DNA of 64,000 nucleotides from an uncultured Halobacteriovorax sp. (lineage in GTDB: Bacteria; Bdellovibrionota; Bacteriovoracia; Bacteriovoracales; Bacteriovoracaceae): the NCBI GenBank assembly GCA_913061265.1, contig CAJXVS010000005.1:322418-386417 (forward strand). Reading direction: 5' to 3'. The notes beneath the pieces are model-generated. The model was not told where the DNA came from, did not search any database, and was given only the letters and a program-made list of their open reading frames with translations. This document shows, piece by piece, positions 42,727-50,742 of the stretch; the stretch's first letter is position 1; the number at the start of each line of letters is the position of its first letter. Position numbers and translations under genes: made by a program.

Positions 42727-44336
42727 TCTTAGTCTTTAGCAATGATGATAACTTTTGCGACCGTATGAAGTTTTACTTCTCAAATTACCCCTCTATGCAA
42801 GACATCGAAATCATAAGACAAGACTACTCTGAAGACTTGGTGATTAGTAAGCTAAAAATCCACCGTCCTTTTGCTATCATCTTAGATTTTTCTGTTGAGC
42901 TTAAGAATATCAATTCACTTTTTATGAAATTAAATTTTATAAAGAAGTGCCCTGACTATAAGAGTCTTCCTATATTTTCTCTCTTTTCTTCAAAGTCAGA
43001 TTTAGAGAAATATGCCTATTTATTTGCCATGGGGCTAAACTACCCTTTTATAAAAGGCTCTGATGAGAAGATCCTCTTCTCTGATATCCATTACCTCTCC
43101 TTTGAGTCCGAAACCCCTTTTGCAAAGTACGCCAAAGCCAAGCTAAATGACCTACCCTATGATGGAAAACTAGTTTCAAATATTTATGGGTTTACAGAAA
43201 GCTCTATCCTAATTGAATCAGACCTCTATTCTGGAGCCGAAAAACTTGAAAAGATAACCCTCGAGTTCACTGGCGAGGAGAAAACTTTAGAGGTCCGCAC
43301 TCAAAGCTCCTATGACTTGGGTATCACGGGAACCTACCTTTTTCGAGGTGAGTACGAAGTGCCTTTTCTTGGGCCTTGGGATGAGCCCACAGAGGATCTT
43401 ATCTTAAAAGATAGTTATGAATCCTGGTTAGAAGAGAATGAGGACTTATTCAAGCAAAAATTAGGAAGAGCGTTGATCGTCTCCTCTCGAGTGGAAGACT
43501 ATATCCTAGCGGGCGACCTCACTGACTCTACCAATTTTGATATTTATAACGCTTCAACTTTTGAAGAAACAAAAGTATTTCTTGAATTCTATCAGTTTGA
43601 CCTCATCTTTTTTCGTCTTGATAGAGACGAGGATGAGGTTAAGTCAGAAAATACTTTTGAGAACCTCTTTCGCCTAACTAATGCCGTTAAAAATATCCGA
43701 AATGGAGAGACCATCTTCGTAGCTTTTAACTCTCCTTCAAGAACTGAGGCTATTAGAAAAGCTCTAGATTACGATCAAGTTCTTTCTGTCAGTGATGATA
43801 TCTTTAAAGATAAATTGAACGCCCTCATCTCTGTCTTTGAGCAAAAAGGAAGAAAGATGAGCTGCCAGACTTATTGTTATTCTCCTTATTTAAATGAAGC
43901 TAGATGCTTTTTCAATATAGACCTAAAGATTACATCAATTACTGAGCATGAGATCACTTTTTATAGTGAGGCTGATATCCCCATGTATTCACTTTTAAAG
44001 ATTGAGGTTCCTAGTAGCCTATATCTTATTATCGTTCCTCCAACCATGCAGTTAGAGAGCGACAAGAAAGGAGTCCACTATATGGCCTTTATCACTGGTG
44101 GAGAAGAATCAGACGCTGAAATATTAAGGAGTTTTGTAAACCGTGCTATAATTGGTGGCTTAGAGGAATTTTCATTAAGCTCAACTTCAAAAGAACTTGA
44201 TATTGGAGAGGCTCTCCTCGAAGATATCGAGGGTGAAATAATCGGGGAACTTGAGTCTTCAAAAGTTGAGACAGAAACAGAGCAGAGGAAGTTAATAGTT
44301 CGTAAGACCAATATAAATGGAAGAACTAAACTTTAG
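42723..44336 (+). CDS. Multi-domain signalling protein with pseudo-receiver domains
   Basis: 537 residues, GTG start overlapping the previous stop. Residues 1-120 look like a receiver (ILVFSNDDNFCDRM, IILDFSVELKN with a possible phospho-Asp). A strand-rich segment follows (about 140-220, YGFTESSILIESDLYSG). A second receiver-like block (about 245-370, RALIVSSRVEDYILAG, DLIFFRLDRDED) lacks the Asp. A further strand-rich block (TSITEHEITFYSEADIPMYS) recalls PilZ-type folds but lacks RxxxR and NxSxxG. The tail is acidic. No enzyme motif is seen. It probably acts as a scaffold or phospho-sensor between the neighbouring proteins. Confidence 0.7.
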   Translation: MILVFSNDDNFCDRMKFYFSNYPSMQDIEIIRQDYSEDLVISKLKIHRPFAIILDFSVELKNINSLFMKLNFIKKCPDYKSLPIFSLFSSKSDLEKYAYLFAMGLNYPFIKGSDEKILFSDIHYLSFESETPFAKYAKAKLNDLPYDGKLVSNIYGFTESSILIESDLYSGAEKLEKITLEFTGEEKTLEVRTQSSYDLGITGTYLFRGEYEVPFLGPWDEPTEDLILKDSYESWLEENEDLFKQKLGRALIVSSRVEDYILAGDLTDSTNFDIYNASTFEETKVFLEFYQFDLIFFRLDRDEDEVKSENTFENLFRLTNAVKNIRNGETIFVAFNSPSRTEAIRKALDYDQVLSVSDDIFKDKLNALISVFEQKGRKMSCQTYCYSPYLNEARCFFNIDLKITSITEHEITFYSEADIPMYSLLKIEVPSSLYLIIVPPTMQLESDKKGVHYMAFITGGEESDAEILRSFVNRAIIGGLEEFSLSSTSKELDIGEALLEDIEGEIIGELESSKVETETEQRKLIVRKTNINGRTKL

Positions 44337-44343
44337 GTGATTT

Positions 44344-44784
44344 ATGGGAAAAGGAAATTTATTAATTGTAGAAGACGAAGAAGTCTTAAGTAGCTTACTT
44401 CAAGATCTCCTAGAGCCTCATGCAGATAAGATTGGAGCTGCTTATAATGGACTCGAAGGTATAGAGGCCGTCAAAAATAATACTTACCATGCCATTGTTT
44501 GCGATATAAACATGCCTAAGATGAATGGGATTGAATTTATAGCTAAGATGCGTGAATTAAAATATGAACACCCTATCATCTTCTACACCGCTCATGGAAA
44601 TGAACAGCTTATGCGCGAAGCCCTCTCTTATGGGGCCTTCGATTTTTTAGCGAAACCGCATTTTGATAACCTCGAAGAAACAGTCATCAAAGCTCTTAAT
44701 CATGGGTTAGAACTTTTTCAGGGAACTGGGGAAGTGAGCGAGCCATCAGTTGATGATGAACTCGCAAAGATGATTAAAGATTAA
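44344..44784 (+). CDS. CheY-like single-domain response regulator
   Basis: 146 residues. An intact receiver: acidic pair in LLIVEDEEVL, phospho-Asp in VCDINMPKMNGIEF, Thr in IIFYTAHGN and Lys in FLAKPHFDN. A 25-residue acidic tail follows (GEVSEPSVDDELAKMI). There is no output domain, so it acts by protein contact or as a phosphate sink. It is the last gene of the HD-GYP-like operon, 7 nt after the pseudo-receiver protein, and is the only member with an intact phosphorylation site. Confidence 0.9.
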   Translation: MGKGNLLIVEDEEVLSSLLQDLLEPHADKIGAAYNGLEGIEAVKNNTYHAIVCDINMPKMNGIEFIAKMRELKYEHPIIFYTAHGNEQLMREALSYGAFDFLAKPHFDNLEETVIKALNHGLELFQGTGEVSEPSVDDELAKMIKD

Positions 44785-44790
44785 TTTTAT

Positions 44791-45306
44791 CTAATTGCCG
44801 CATTTATTATCAATAAACTCTAAAGCGGTTATATCTTTAGCCACTTCAATTGTTTCACTGATTGTGGCGGCGCCAATTCTTAGGGCGCGAGAGATCTTTC
44901 CAAGCAGTGAAGTGTTCTTCACTTCCCTTTCCTCTCTTTCAATTACTTGCTGCATCTTCTTAGAATAAGCAATCTTCTTTTGATTCCCCATTAAGATCGC
45001 CCCAAGCTTTACTTGCTCTCTAAGGTCACTATAGAGGTCTCTATAAGCATCAACACATTTTTCATTTGAAGGGCTCTCAACGGCAAGACAAGCGGCCCTA
45101 ACGACACCTACCACTGAGGAGTTAGCACTAACATCAGCTGCTAATTCAAAACGGTTATAACTTTCATCATTAAACCTTTGAACCGAGTTCTCTAGGTTTA
45201 AATAACCAGTTCTATAGACATCAATACATTGTTGATTTGAGAGGATCTCTCCGGCGAAGAGGTTAAAGCTACATACAGCAGCTAGAAAGATGATTAAGTT
45301 CTTCAT
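44791..45306 (-). CDS. Exported hypothetical protein
   Basis: 171 residues from ATG 45306, with AGGAA upstream; a longer frame to 45336 has no site. Signal MKNLIIFLAAVCSFNLFA. The mature helical protein has two similar units: QQCIDVYRTGYLNLENSVQR near residue 24 and EKCVDAYRDLYSDLREQVKL near 86, which suggests an internal duplication with a Cys-(I/V)-D-x-Y-R core. Four cysteines are present, including the terminal NKCGN. No family is recognised. It ends 6 nt from the convergent CheY-like gene. Confidence 0.66.
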   Translation of the reverse strand: MKNLIIFLAAVCSFNLFAGEILSNQQCIDVYRTGYLNLENSVQRFNDESYNRFELAADVSANSSVVGVVRAACLAVESPSNEKCVDAYRDLYSDLREQVKLGAILMGNQKKIAYSKKMQQVIEREEREVKNTSLLGKISRALRIGAATISETIEVAKDITALEFIDNKCGN

Positions 45307-45460
45307 ATATTTTCCTAGGTTTATTTGTTTATCCACTGATTATGTCAGGAATAGCTTTCAAGGTGGATATCAAGGCCATAAACAGGTGAATTTTATATGT
45401 AAAAACTTTGGACAGCTTTTCCTCCCTAGGATTAGGCCCTAAAACAGGTAGAATAAAAAT

Positions 45461-46378
45461 GTGATTAAAGCCTTTATCCTCCTTATATTCCTATTCTCGA
45501 GCCCTCTAAGAGCCGCTGATCGTATGTGCGATAAGTTTGACTTCCTAGACTGCCCAGATGTTTTCTCAGGCAATAGAAGCGGTGGAGCCTCTGTTCCAGG
45601 CCAAGGCCCCTCTATAAGTACGGTGCCAGCTAGTATTGCCAATATTGATAGAACTGGAATTGAGATCATAAAGTATGAAAACTCTTTTGATCTCAACTTA
45701 GTGGCAGGAACTGGAGTAGTGGGATCGGGTTTCTCAACAACTAATAATGAAGGCACTTTCTTTGGGAATATTCCTATTGAATCAGACCAAGAATACTGGG
45801 TTAGAAAAACAAACTCAGATAAGTATAAGAGTAAAAAGATTAATGGAGTTCTAGCTTTCAATATCCTAGGTAAGAAGAGCAAGATCTTTTCTGCTAGTTT
45901 AGGACTCGTCGGAAAATACAATGGGGAAACATCAAAGTTTGGTGGAGGCGCTGGACTTACTCTTAGGTTCGGCGTTTTGAGTGCAAGCTATACAAGGACC
46001 AGAGATGATGGAATGGATGGATCAGGTCTTGTCTCCTCTTATTATACCGACTCGCTTTCAGCTGGGTTTAAAATCGCAAACGTGGCCGTAGACTATACTC
46101 TCTTAAAGAACAGTACTGAATATCAAACGACTGCTCGTATATTTTCTCTAAGTGTCTTTTTAAAAAAGATCATGCTCACCTATGGTAAAAGATCGGAAGA
46201 TCATGGTCATCCAGGCATTCTCACCGCAGAACCTCTTCAGGTTGACTCAACTGATTTAAGTGATCGTTATGGTTTCTTAGGAGTTCAAGTGATGATTAAG
46301 AAGAAGTTTATTATTGGAATCTATCATAATTATTATCTAAACAATGATCTCAGCGTAGCGTTTAGCGCCTTTTTTTAA
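45461..46378 (+). CDS. Exported, probable outer-membrane beta-barrel protein
   Basis: 305 residues from GTG 45461, which lacks a strong ribosome binding site. Signal IKAFILLIFLFSSPLRAA, then a Gly/Ser/Pro-rich linker (NRSGGASVPGQGPSISTVPA). The remainder has alternating amphipathic strands (GVLAFNILGK, GGAGLTLRFGVLSASYTR, YYTDSLSAGFKIANVAVDYT) and ends in SVAFSAFF. A C-terminal Phe on such a strand is the classic signal for BAM-mediated barrel insertion. No family is recognised. A hairpin follows at 46382-46403. Confidence 0.66.
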   Translation: MIKAFILLIFLFSSPLRAADRMCDKFDFLDCPDVFSGNRSGGASVPGQGPSISTVPASIANIDRTGIEIIKYENSFDLNLVAGTGVVGSGFSTTNNEGTFFGNIPIESDQEYWVRKTNSDKYKSKKINGVLAFNILGKKSKIFSASLGLVGKYNGETSKFGGGAGLTLRFGVLSASYTRTRDDGMDGSGLVSSYYTDSLSAGFKIANVAVDYTLLKNSTEYQTTARIFSLSVFLKKIMLTYGKRSEDHGHPGILTAEPLQVDSTDLSDRYGFLGVQVMIKKKFIIGIYHNYYLNNDLSVAFSAFF

Positions 46379-46381
46379 AAG

Positions 46382-46403
46382 GCCAGAGGCTTTTGCCCCT
46401 GGC
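46382..46403. terminator. Bidirectional hairpin terminator
   Basis: GCCAGAGGC (46382-46390), loop TTTT, GCCCCTGGC (46395-46403): 8 of 9 pairs. It lies between two convergent genes. On the minus strand it is followed by CTTTTAAAAAAA; on the plus strand by a weaker T-rich stretch. Confidence 0.6.
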
Positions 46404-46413
46404 GCTTAATTCT

Positions 46414-47364
46414 TTATTGGTTATTAACAACTGGTGCTACTTCAGCACAAACCATTCGATCAGCTTCACCAAGAGCTCTAAGAGTCGTCTTAGCTACGTC
46501 GTAAGGTAGTCTTCTTCTTACTAGCTCAACATCACAGTTAGCCGCTTTTAAACGCTTAACCATTCTTCTTAATGCTACGTAAGTATCAGAGTTTTCTTTA
46601 ACAATTCTACAGCTTTCAAATTGATCTTGAGAAAAAAGAAGCTCTCTTGAAAGGTCTCTTTTAATATCTTCTTGAGAATCAAGGCTGTTTCTCACTGATC
46701 TTTCTTCATCACGAAGCTGAGCTAGAGTTGGAACTCTATTTCTCATTTCAGCAAGATTTGCTTCAGCAGTTATAAGTCTTCCTCTATTCGCCTCAATCTG
46801 TCCTGGAAGAGATTGGCTCTCTCTGGCCATATCATCATTGGCGCGGCTAAGGTTTACAATTCTTTGATTATTTTCAGTAATCTCTTTTTTAGCTTTCTTG
46901 ATTCTTCTTTTTAATTTACCACGCTTAAAAAAGCCGGCGTCTCCCATTTCATTTTCGCTATCAACTACCACTTGTTCTAAAGCAATAATCATCTTGCGAG
47001 CTTCAACCATTCTTCTTTTATTAGCTTCAATTGTACTTGGATTACTAACTAGTCTTCCTTCACCGTTAGATATTTGATACTTGATACTTGTTACTACTTT
47101 CTCTAATTTTCTTTCATCAGAAGCTCTATTGTTAACTCTTGATGAACGAGTTGAGAGCTCTCTTTCTAAAGGAGCAAGAACTTGTCCTTCAAAATTCATA
47201 ATCTTATCGCTTAAGCCGCGAACTTGTTCTTTATAAGGCTTACAAACACGAAAATCCTTAAGATTATCTTTGTTTCCAAATTGATTGTTTGCCATAACAT
47301 TAACCGAAGTCATGCTGATGGCCGTTACTAATAAAGCGTTTCTTAGAAATTTTGCACTTAACAT
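46414..47364 (-). CDS. Exported coiled-coil protein
   Basis: 316 residues. Signal peptide (LSAKFLRNALLVTAISMTSVNVMA, cleavage near 25), then long heptad-rich helices from about 45 to 260, broken by a glycine turn (GDAGFFKRGKLKRR). Cysteines in RVCKPYK, ESCRIV, AANCDVE and MVCAEVA bracket the helices and probably tie the rod at both ends. ATG 47364 has GGGAG 8 nt upstream. It is probably a periplasmic or surface structural protein. No family is recognised. Confidence 0.66.
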   Translation of the reverse strand: MLSAKFLRNALLVTAISMTSVNVMANNQFGNKDNLKDFRVCKPYKEQVRGLSDKIMNFEGQVLAPLERELSTRSSRVNNRASDERKLEKVVTSIKYQISNGEGRLVSNPSTIEANKRRMVEARKMIIALEQVVVDSENEMGDAGFFKRGKLKRRIKKAKKEITENNQRIVNLSRANDDMARESQSLPGQIEANRGRLITAEANLAEMRNRVPTLAQLRDEERSVRNSLDSQEDIKRDLSRELLFSQDQFESCRIVKENSDTYVALRRMVKRLKAANCDVELVRRRLPYDVAKTTLRALGEADRMVCAEVAPVVNNQ

Positions 47365-47522
47365 TGTAAGTCTCCCATTGAGGTTTGATTATTGTTCTTC
47401 CGCATTTGTATTTCAGAGATGTTTTACCATTGTTAGAAAAAGCCTCAAGAGAGAGTGAAATTAATACAATGCGTCAATATCAGTATTTACGGGATGATAG
47501 GAGTTAAATGATGAAAAAAAAT

Positions 47523-48224
47523 CTATTGAGAAAGAGGAGAGCGCCCAAAAGCTTCAGTAAAGTTGTTAACCCAATCATTCTTAACTTTTGGATTAACAGG
47601 CGTAAACTCACAAGGCCCAACATCTTTAGGACCTTCATATTGATGAGGGGCTGAAGTGGTATTTCTATGACAGTTTTGACAAACATGAAGTGGGATATGT
47701 CTTAGTTTAACATTAAGAGGTCTTCCCTCTTTAGTTTTTAAGATAAACTCTTTGGGAAGCTGTCCTCTATAGTCCTGAAGAGTAAGCTCTGCTTCTTTTG
47801 GATGATAAACCCCATAGGCCCATCTTGAATCAGTCACCCTTTCAATCATACGTAGCTCAAAGAGAGTGCTCTTATCGTCTTTGAAGTTCATTTGATGAAT
47901 CACTTTTGTTCCTACAGGATAACGCCAGATCAATTGTCCATTAGAATTAACACTCTCCTTTATAGTAGTCCCTTCAGGCAAAACGGCCTTGAACTCTTCA
48001 GAGAAGACGGCCAAGATTTCTTTAAGGCTAGTTGGTCTCTTATCATTGATTAAGATCCCTGCGGCTATAGGGGCCCTTGGTCTTTCACGAAAGTTTTCAA
48101 AGGAGAGATAATCGTTATCTTCGACATGAGTTAACTCTAAGGTTTTTTTCATTCCATCACTAAGAGCTCCATAGGCCATTAAAGACGAGATAAGTGCGAG
48201 TATTGTAAGTGAAAACTTGATCAT
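47523..48224 (-). CDS. Periplasmic protein with a single haem c motif
   Basis: 233 residues. Signal peptide (KFSLTILALISSLMAYG), then an unrecognised domain, and near the C-terminus HVCQNCHRNTT (about 180), a CxxCH haem c attachment motif. A further Cys (VGPCEFT) follows. Unlike compact cytochromes c, the haem motif lies in the last quarter of a mostly strand-forming protein, so it could be a sensor or an electron-transfer domain. AGGAGC precedes ATG 48224. It lies upstream of the coiled-coil gene on the same strand, 158 nt apart. Confidence 0.68.
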   Translation of the reverse strand: MIKFSLTILALISSLMAYGALSDGMKKTLELTHVEDNDYLSFENFRERPRAPIAAGILINDKRPTSLKEILAVFSEEFKAVLPEGTTIKESVNSNGQLIWRYPVGTKVIHQMNFKDDKSTLFELRMIERVTDSRWAYGVYHPKEAELTLQDYRGQLPKEFILKTKEGRPLNVKLRHIPLHVCQNCHRNTTSAPHQYEGPKDVGPCEFTPVNPKVKNDWVNNFTEAFGRSPLSQ

Positions 48225-48316
48225 TTTTGCTCCTAAAGATGATCGAGCTTAACAAGATCTGAATGGCTTTTCTAGCTGATTTTAGAAAGTCTTAAATTAA
48301 CGCCATAAGCTAAAGA

Positions 48317-48733
48317 TCAGGACTTAGGACGCTTTTTCTTCTTAGGGGGGTTTAAAACCTTCTTCAACGCTAAATGAAGTCGATCCCTCGTAAAGGGCTT
48401 AATCAAGAAGTGCTTAACCCCCATCTTGATGGCCGTGACGACTTCTGTGTCTTCCATCATGCCTGACATAAAGATGATCTGCTTTGCCTTCACGTTCTTA
48501 AAGTTAACGATGATTTGAATCAGCTCAAGGCCGAGTCTATTGGGCATATGATTATCAAGGATGATGACATCAAACTCCTGATTGTGAAGCTTTTGAATAG
48601 CGAGTTGAGAAGTATTACAGGTGATAATGGTTTCAATTGAAGGAAACCCACTAAGCATGGTCTTCATCATCTGACAGATATACTCTTCATCATCGACAAC
48701 TAAGACTGAGTACTTTTGCCTACTCGGTAACAT
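48317..48733 (-). CDS. Response regulator, receiver domain only
   Basis: 138 residues. Receiver with LVVDDEEYIC, phospho-Asp in VIILDNHMPNRLGLEL, Ser in IIFMSGMM and Lys in FLIKPFTRD; the basic tail is PPKKKKRPKS. Start choice: GAGGA (48739-48743) is spaced 5 nt before ATG 48733, whereas ATG 48745 would need a site inside the kinase gene that is not visible. The gene overlaps the hybrid kinase 3' end by 14 nt and is the last of the SpoIIE-STAS-kinase operon. It is probably phosphorylated by that kinase. Confidence 0.88.
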   Translation of the reverse strand: MLPSRQKYSVLVVDDEEYICQMMKTMLSGFPSIETIITCNTSQLAIQKLHNQEFDVIILDNHMPNRLGLELIQIIVNFKNVKAKQIIFMSGMMEDTEVVTAIKMGVKHFLIKPFTRDRLHLALKKVLNPPKKKKRPKS

Positions 48734-50258
48734 CATCGTCCTCATCAGTTAAAAGATATCCTATCGAAGAGAAGATATCCTCTTTGGTAAAAGGCTTAAT
48801 AATTAAACCAGAGATACCAAGCTTATCTTTTTCTTTTTCATACTCACTTAAGGTATCCGCACTTGATAAAAAGAGGATCGGAACTTCATCATCCATCTTC
48901 CTGACTTTCTCAACAAACTGAGCGCCGTTCATTCGCGGCATATGATAATCAGAGATGATGACATCGACTTCCACGTCACCAAGGAGCTTAAGCGCTTCTT
49001 CCCCCCCTGAAGAGCCAATAAAAAGATGGCCTGCCTCTTGAATGAATTTTTCCATAATATTTAAGATCTGCGGCTCATCATCAACCACAAGAATGGTCTT
49101 AACAGTATCGTTTGAAAGATTATCAACAAGCCTAGAGTTATGACTAATAGAGCTGTCTTCAATCAAGGGTAGTTGAACCACAAAGGTTGTCCCCTTTGAA
49201 TTAGATTCAGCAATCTCAATAGTGCCTCTGTATTTATTAATAAGACGCTCAGAGATGGCCATGCCAAGCCCCGTCCCCTTGCCTACTTTCTTAGTGGTAA
49301 AAAAGGGCTTAAAGATCTCCTCTTGAATATCTTTTGGAATGCCAGGCCCATTGTCTTTTACAAAGAGCTCTAAGCAGTTCTCATCAATATTCGTATCTAG
49401 TGAAATAGTGATCTCTGGGTTCTTTGTACCTGCCTCTTCTAGGGCATCGACCGCGTTCTGTAAGAGGTTCACAATCACTTGCTCTAATTCGATCTTATTG
49501 ACTAAGCAAAGCTTTGCTTCTTCAGGGACAATATTGTTGAACTCCACATTGTTCTTGGCCCAGCCATTAGAGACAAGCTTAATGCCATTTAAGATTAACT
49601 CTGAGACATCACAGTATTCTTTTTGATCTTCAGCTTTATGAACAAATGACTTCATGTTTGAAATTATATCGACGACCTTCTTTAAGGACTCTAAGATCAT
49701 CATATTGCTTGTTGTAACTTCTTTTAGATCAACTTTTTCTGCTTCAAGGAAATACTCGATATTTTGAGAGCCCCCTAAGGCGACAGTAAGGGGGTTATTA
49801 ATCTCATGACTAATCCCAGCTGTAAGCTGCCCAATAGTGGCCAACTTGTCTGTCTGCATGAGTTGCTCATGAGAACTTCTTAATTCAACAAGCTGACTTC
49901 TATATTTTTCATGAAGTTGTGTTTCTACTGAGACATCATTTAGGCAAAGCATAAGTTTATCATCATCAAGGGAGATGATCTTTATCACCACTGTATGACT
50001 CTCCTCTTTCCCATTAATACTTAGATTAACTTCTCGAGAGAGTGTGTCCTTTTTATTCTTTAAGGTATCACCTAAGGCCTTTTTAAGATCATACTGACTA
50101 AAGTTCAAGATCTCACAAAGCGCGGGGTCTTTCTTGATCTGCCTTGGTGTAGAGCTCGTAAAGGTAACAAAATAATTATTATAATAAACTATATCAAACT
50201 TCTTATCTACCACCGCTATTGGCTCAAAGAGATTATCTAAAACGCTAAAACCTTCCAT
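48720..50258 (-). CDS. Hybrid histidine kinase (PAS-HisKA-HATPase-REC)
   Basis: 512 residues, no membrane segment. A PAS-like domain (about 5-110, VLDNLFEPIAVVDKKFDIVY), a coiled link, then the H-box SHEINNPLTVAL with the phospho-His near 150. The ATPase boxes are LLQNAVDALEEAG, VKDNGPGIPKDIQ and GKGTGLGMAISE. A C-terminal receiver (about 390-505) has LVVDDEPQIL and phospho-Asp in IISDYHMPRMNG. It probably senses an internal cue and relays phosphate to its own receiver and the next gene's regulator. It follows the STAS gene by 8 nt, tying a phosphorelay to a partner-switching module. Confidence 0.92.
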   Translation of the reverse strand: MEGFSVLDNLFEPIAVVDKKFDIVYYNNYFVTFTSSTPRQIKKDPALCEILNFSQYDLKKALGDTLKNKKDTLSREVNLSINGKEESHTVVIKIISLDDDKLMLCLNDVSVETQLHEKYRSQLVELRSSHEQLMQTDKLATIGQLTAGISHEINNPLTVALGGSQNIEYFLEAEKVDLKEVTTSNMMILESLKKVVDIISNMKSFVHKAEDQKEYCDVSELILNGIKLVSNGWAKNNVEFNNIVPEEAKLCLVNKIELEQVIVNLLQNAVDALEEAGTKNPEITISLDTNIDENCLELFVKDNGPGIPKDIQEEIFKPFFTTKKVGKGTGLGMAISERLINKYRGTIEIAESNSKGTTFVVQLPLIEDSSISHNSRLVDNLSNDTVKTILVVDDEPQILNIMEKFIQEAGHLFIGSSGGEEALKLLGDVEVDVIISDYHMPRMNGAQFVEKVRKMDDEVPILFLSSADTLSEYEKEKDKLGISGLIIKPFTKEDIFSSIGYLLTDEDDDVTE

Positions 50259-50266
50259 AATCTTTC

Positions 50267-50734
50267 CTACTTTATAAAATTAAAGTACTGACCTTCAATG
50301 GCATCAAATTCCATTTCATGATCCCCATCAGGGCATTCTACTTTTGGTGCCTTCTTTTCAATAACATCACCGGATTTAAGAAGGATCTTGTACTCTTTAT
50401 CTAAGTCCTCACAAAAGTAGGGAGCATAGAAAGATTCAATACTAGCGTTTTCAGGAATAAAACCATGCACCATATTGATCTGCTCTATAATGATCTGCCT
50501 ACAGTTTAAATATCTTATCTCTGCTTTTTCGCCAAGGGAGCTGACAAAATTGGTCCATTCTCTTACGCCGCAAGAATTAATAGCGTTGATATTATCAAAA
50601 TTAAATTCATAAGAGTGCATTCCTCCTAAGCCTTTAATCTTTGAAAAATCTGCATCTTCATCAATTGCGCCAGCTAACTCTACAACGACTTTGCTATCAA
50701 CGACTTTTGTCTTTACTTCTAAACTTCCACTCAT
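50267..50734 (-). CDS. STAS-like anti-sigma-antagonist-type protein
   Basis: 155 residues. Residues 1-95 match a STAS fold (VVVELAGAIDEDADFSKIKG, NFDNINAINSCGVREWTNF). In SpoIIAA-type antagonists the loop is DSSG and the second Ser is phosphorylated; here the loop is NSCG, so Cys55 takes that position. The C-terminal extension holds YFCEDLDKEY and VECPDGDHEMEF, possibly a metal site. It sits directly downstream of a SpoIIE phosphatase/ATPase fusion and upstream of a hybrid kinase with 8-nt gaps, so it is probably their switch partner. Confidence 0.78.
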   Translation of the reverse strand: MSGSLEVKTKVVDSKVVVELAGAIDEDADFSKIKGLGGMHSYEFNFDNINAINSCGVREWTNFVSSLGEKAEIRYLNCRQIIIEQINMVHGFIPENASIESFYAPYFCEDLDKEYKILLKSGDVIEKKAPKVECPDGDHEMEFDAIEGQYFNFIK

Positions 50735-50742
50735 ATCTTTCC

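Noticed and set aside
45439..45921. A 160-codon minus-strand frame
   Set aside because: It lies opposite the exported barrel gene at 45461-46378, which has a signal peptide and barrel terminus; the minus frame has neither start signal nor recognisable domain.
47508..47654. A 48-codon plus-strand ORF with GGAG and a very basic product, antisense to the haem-motif gene
   Set aside because: Most of it is the complement of a well-supported coding region (from 47523), and the composition follows from the opposite strand; no independent support.
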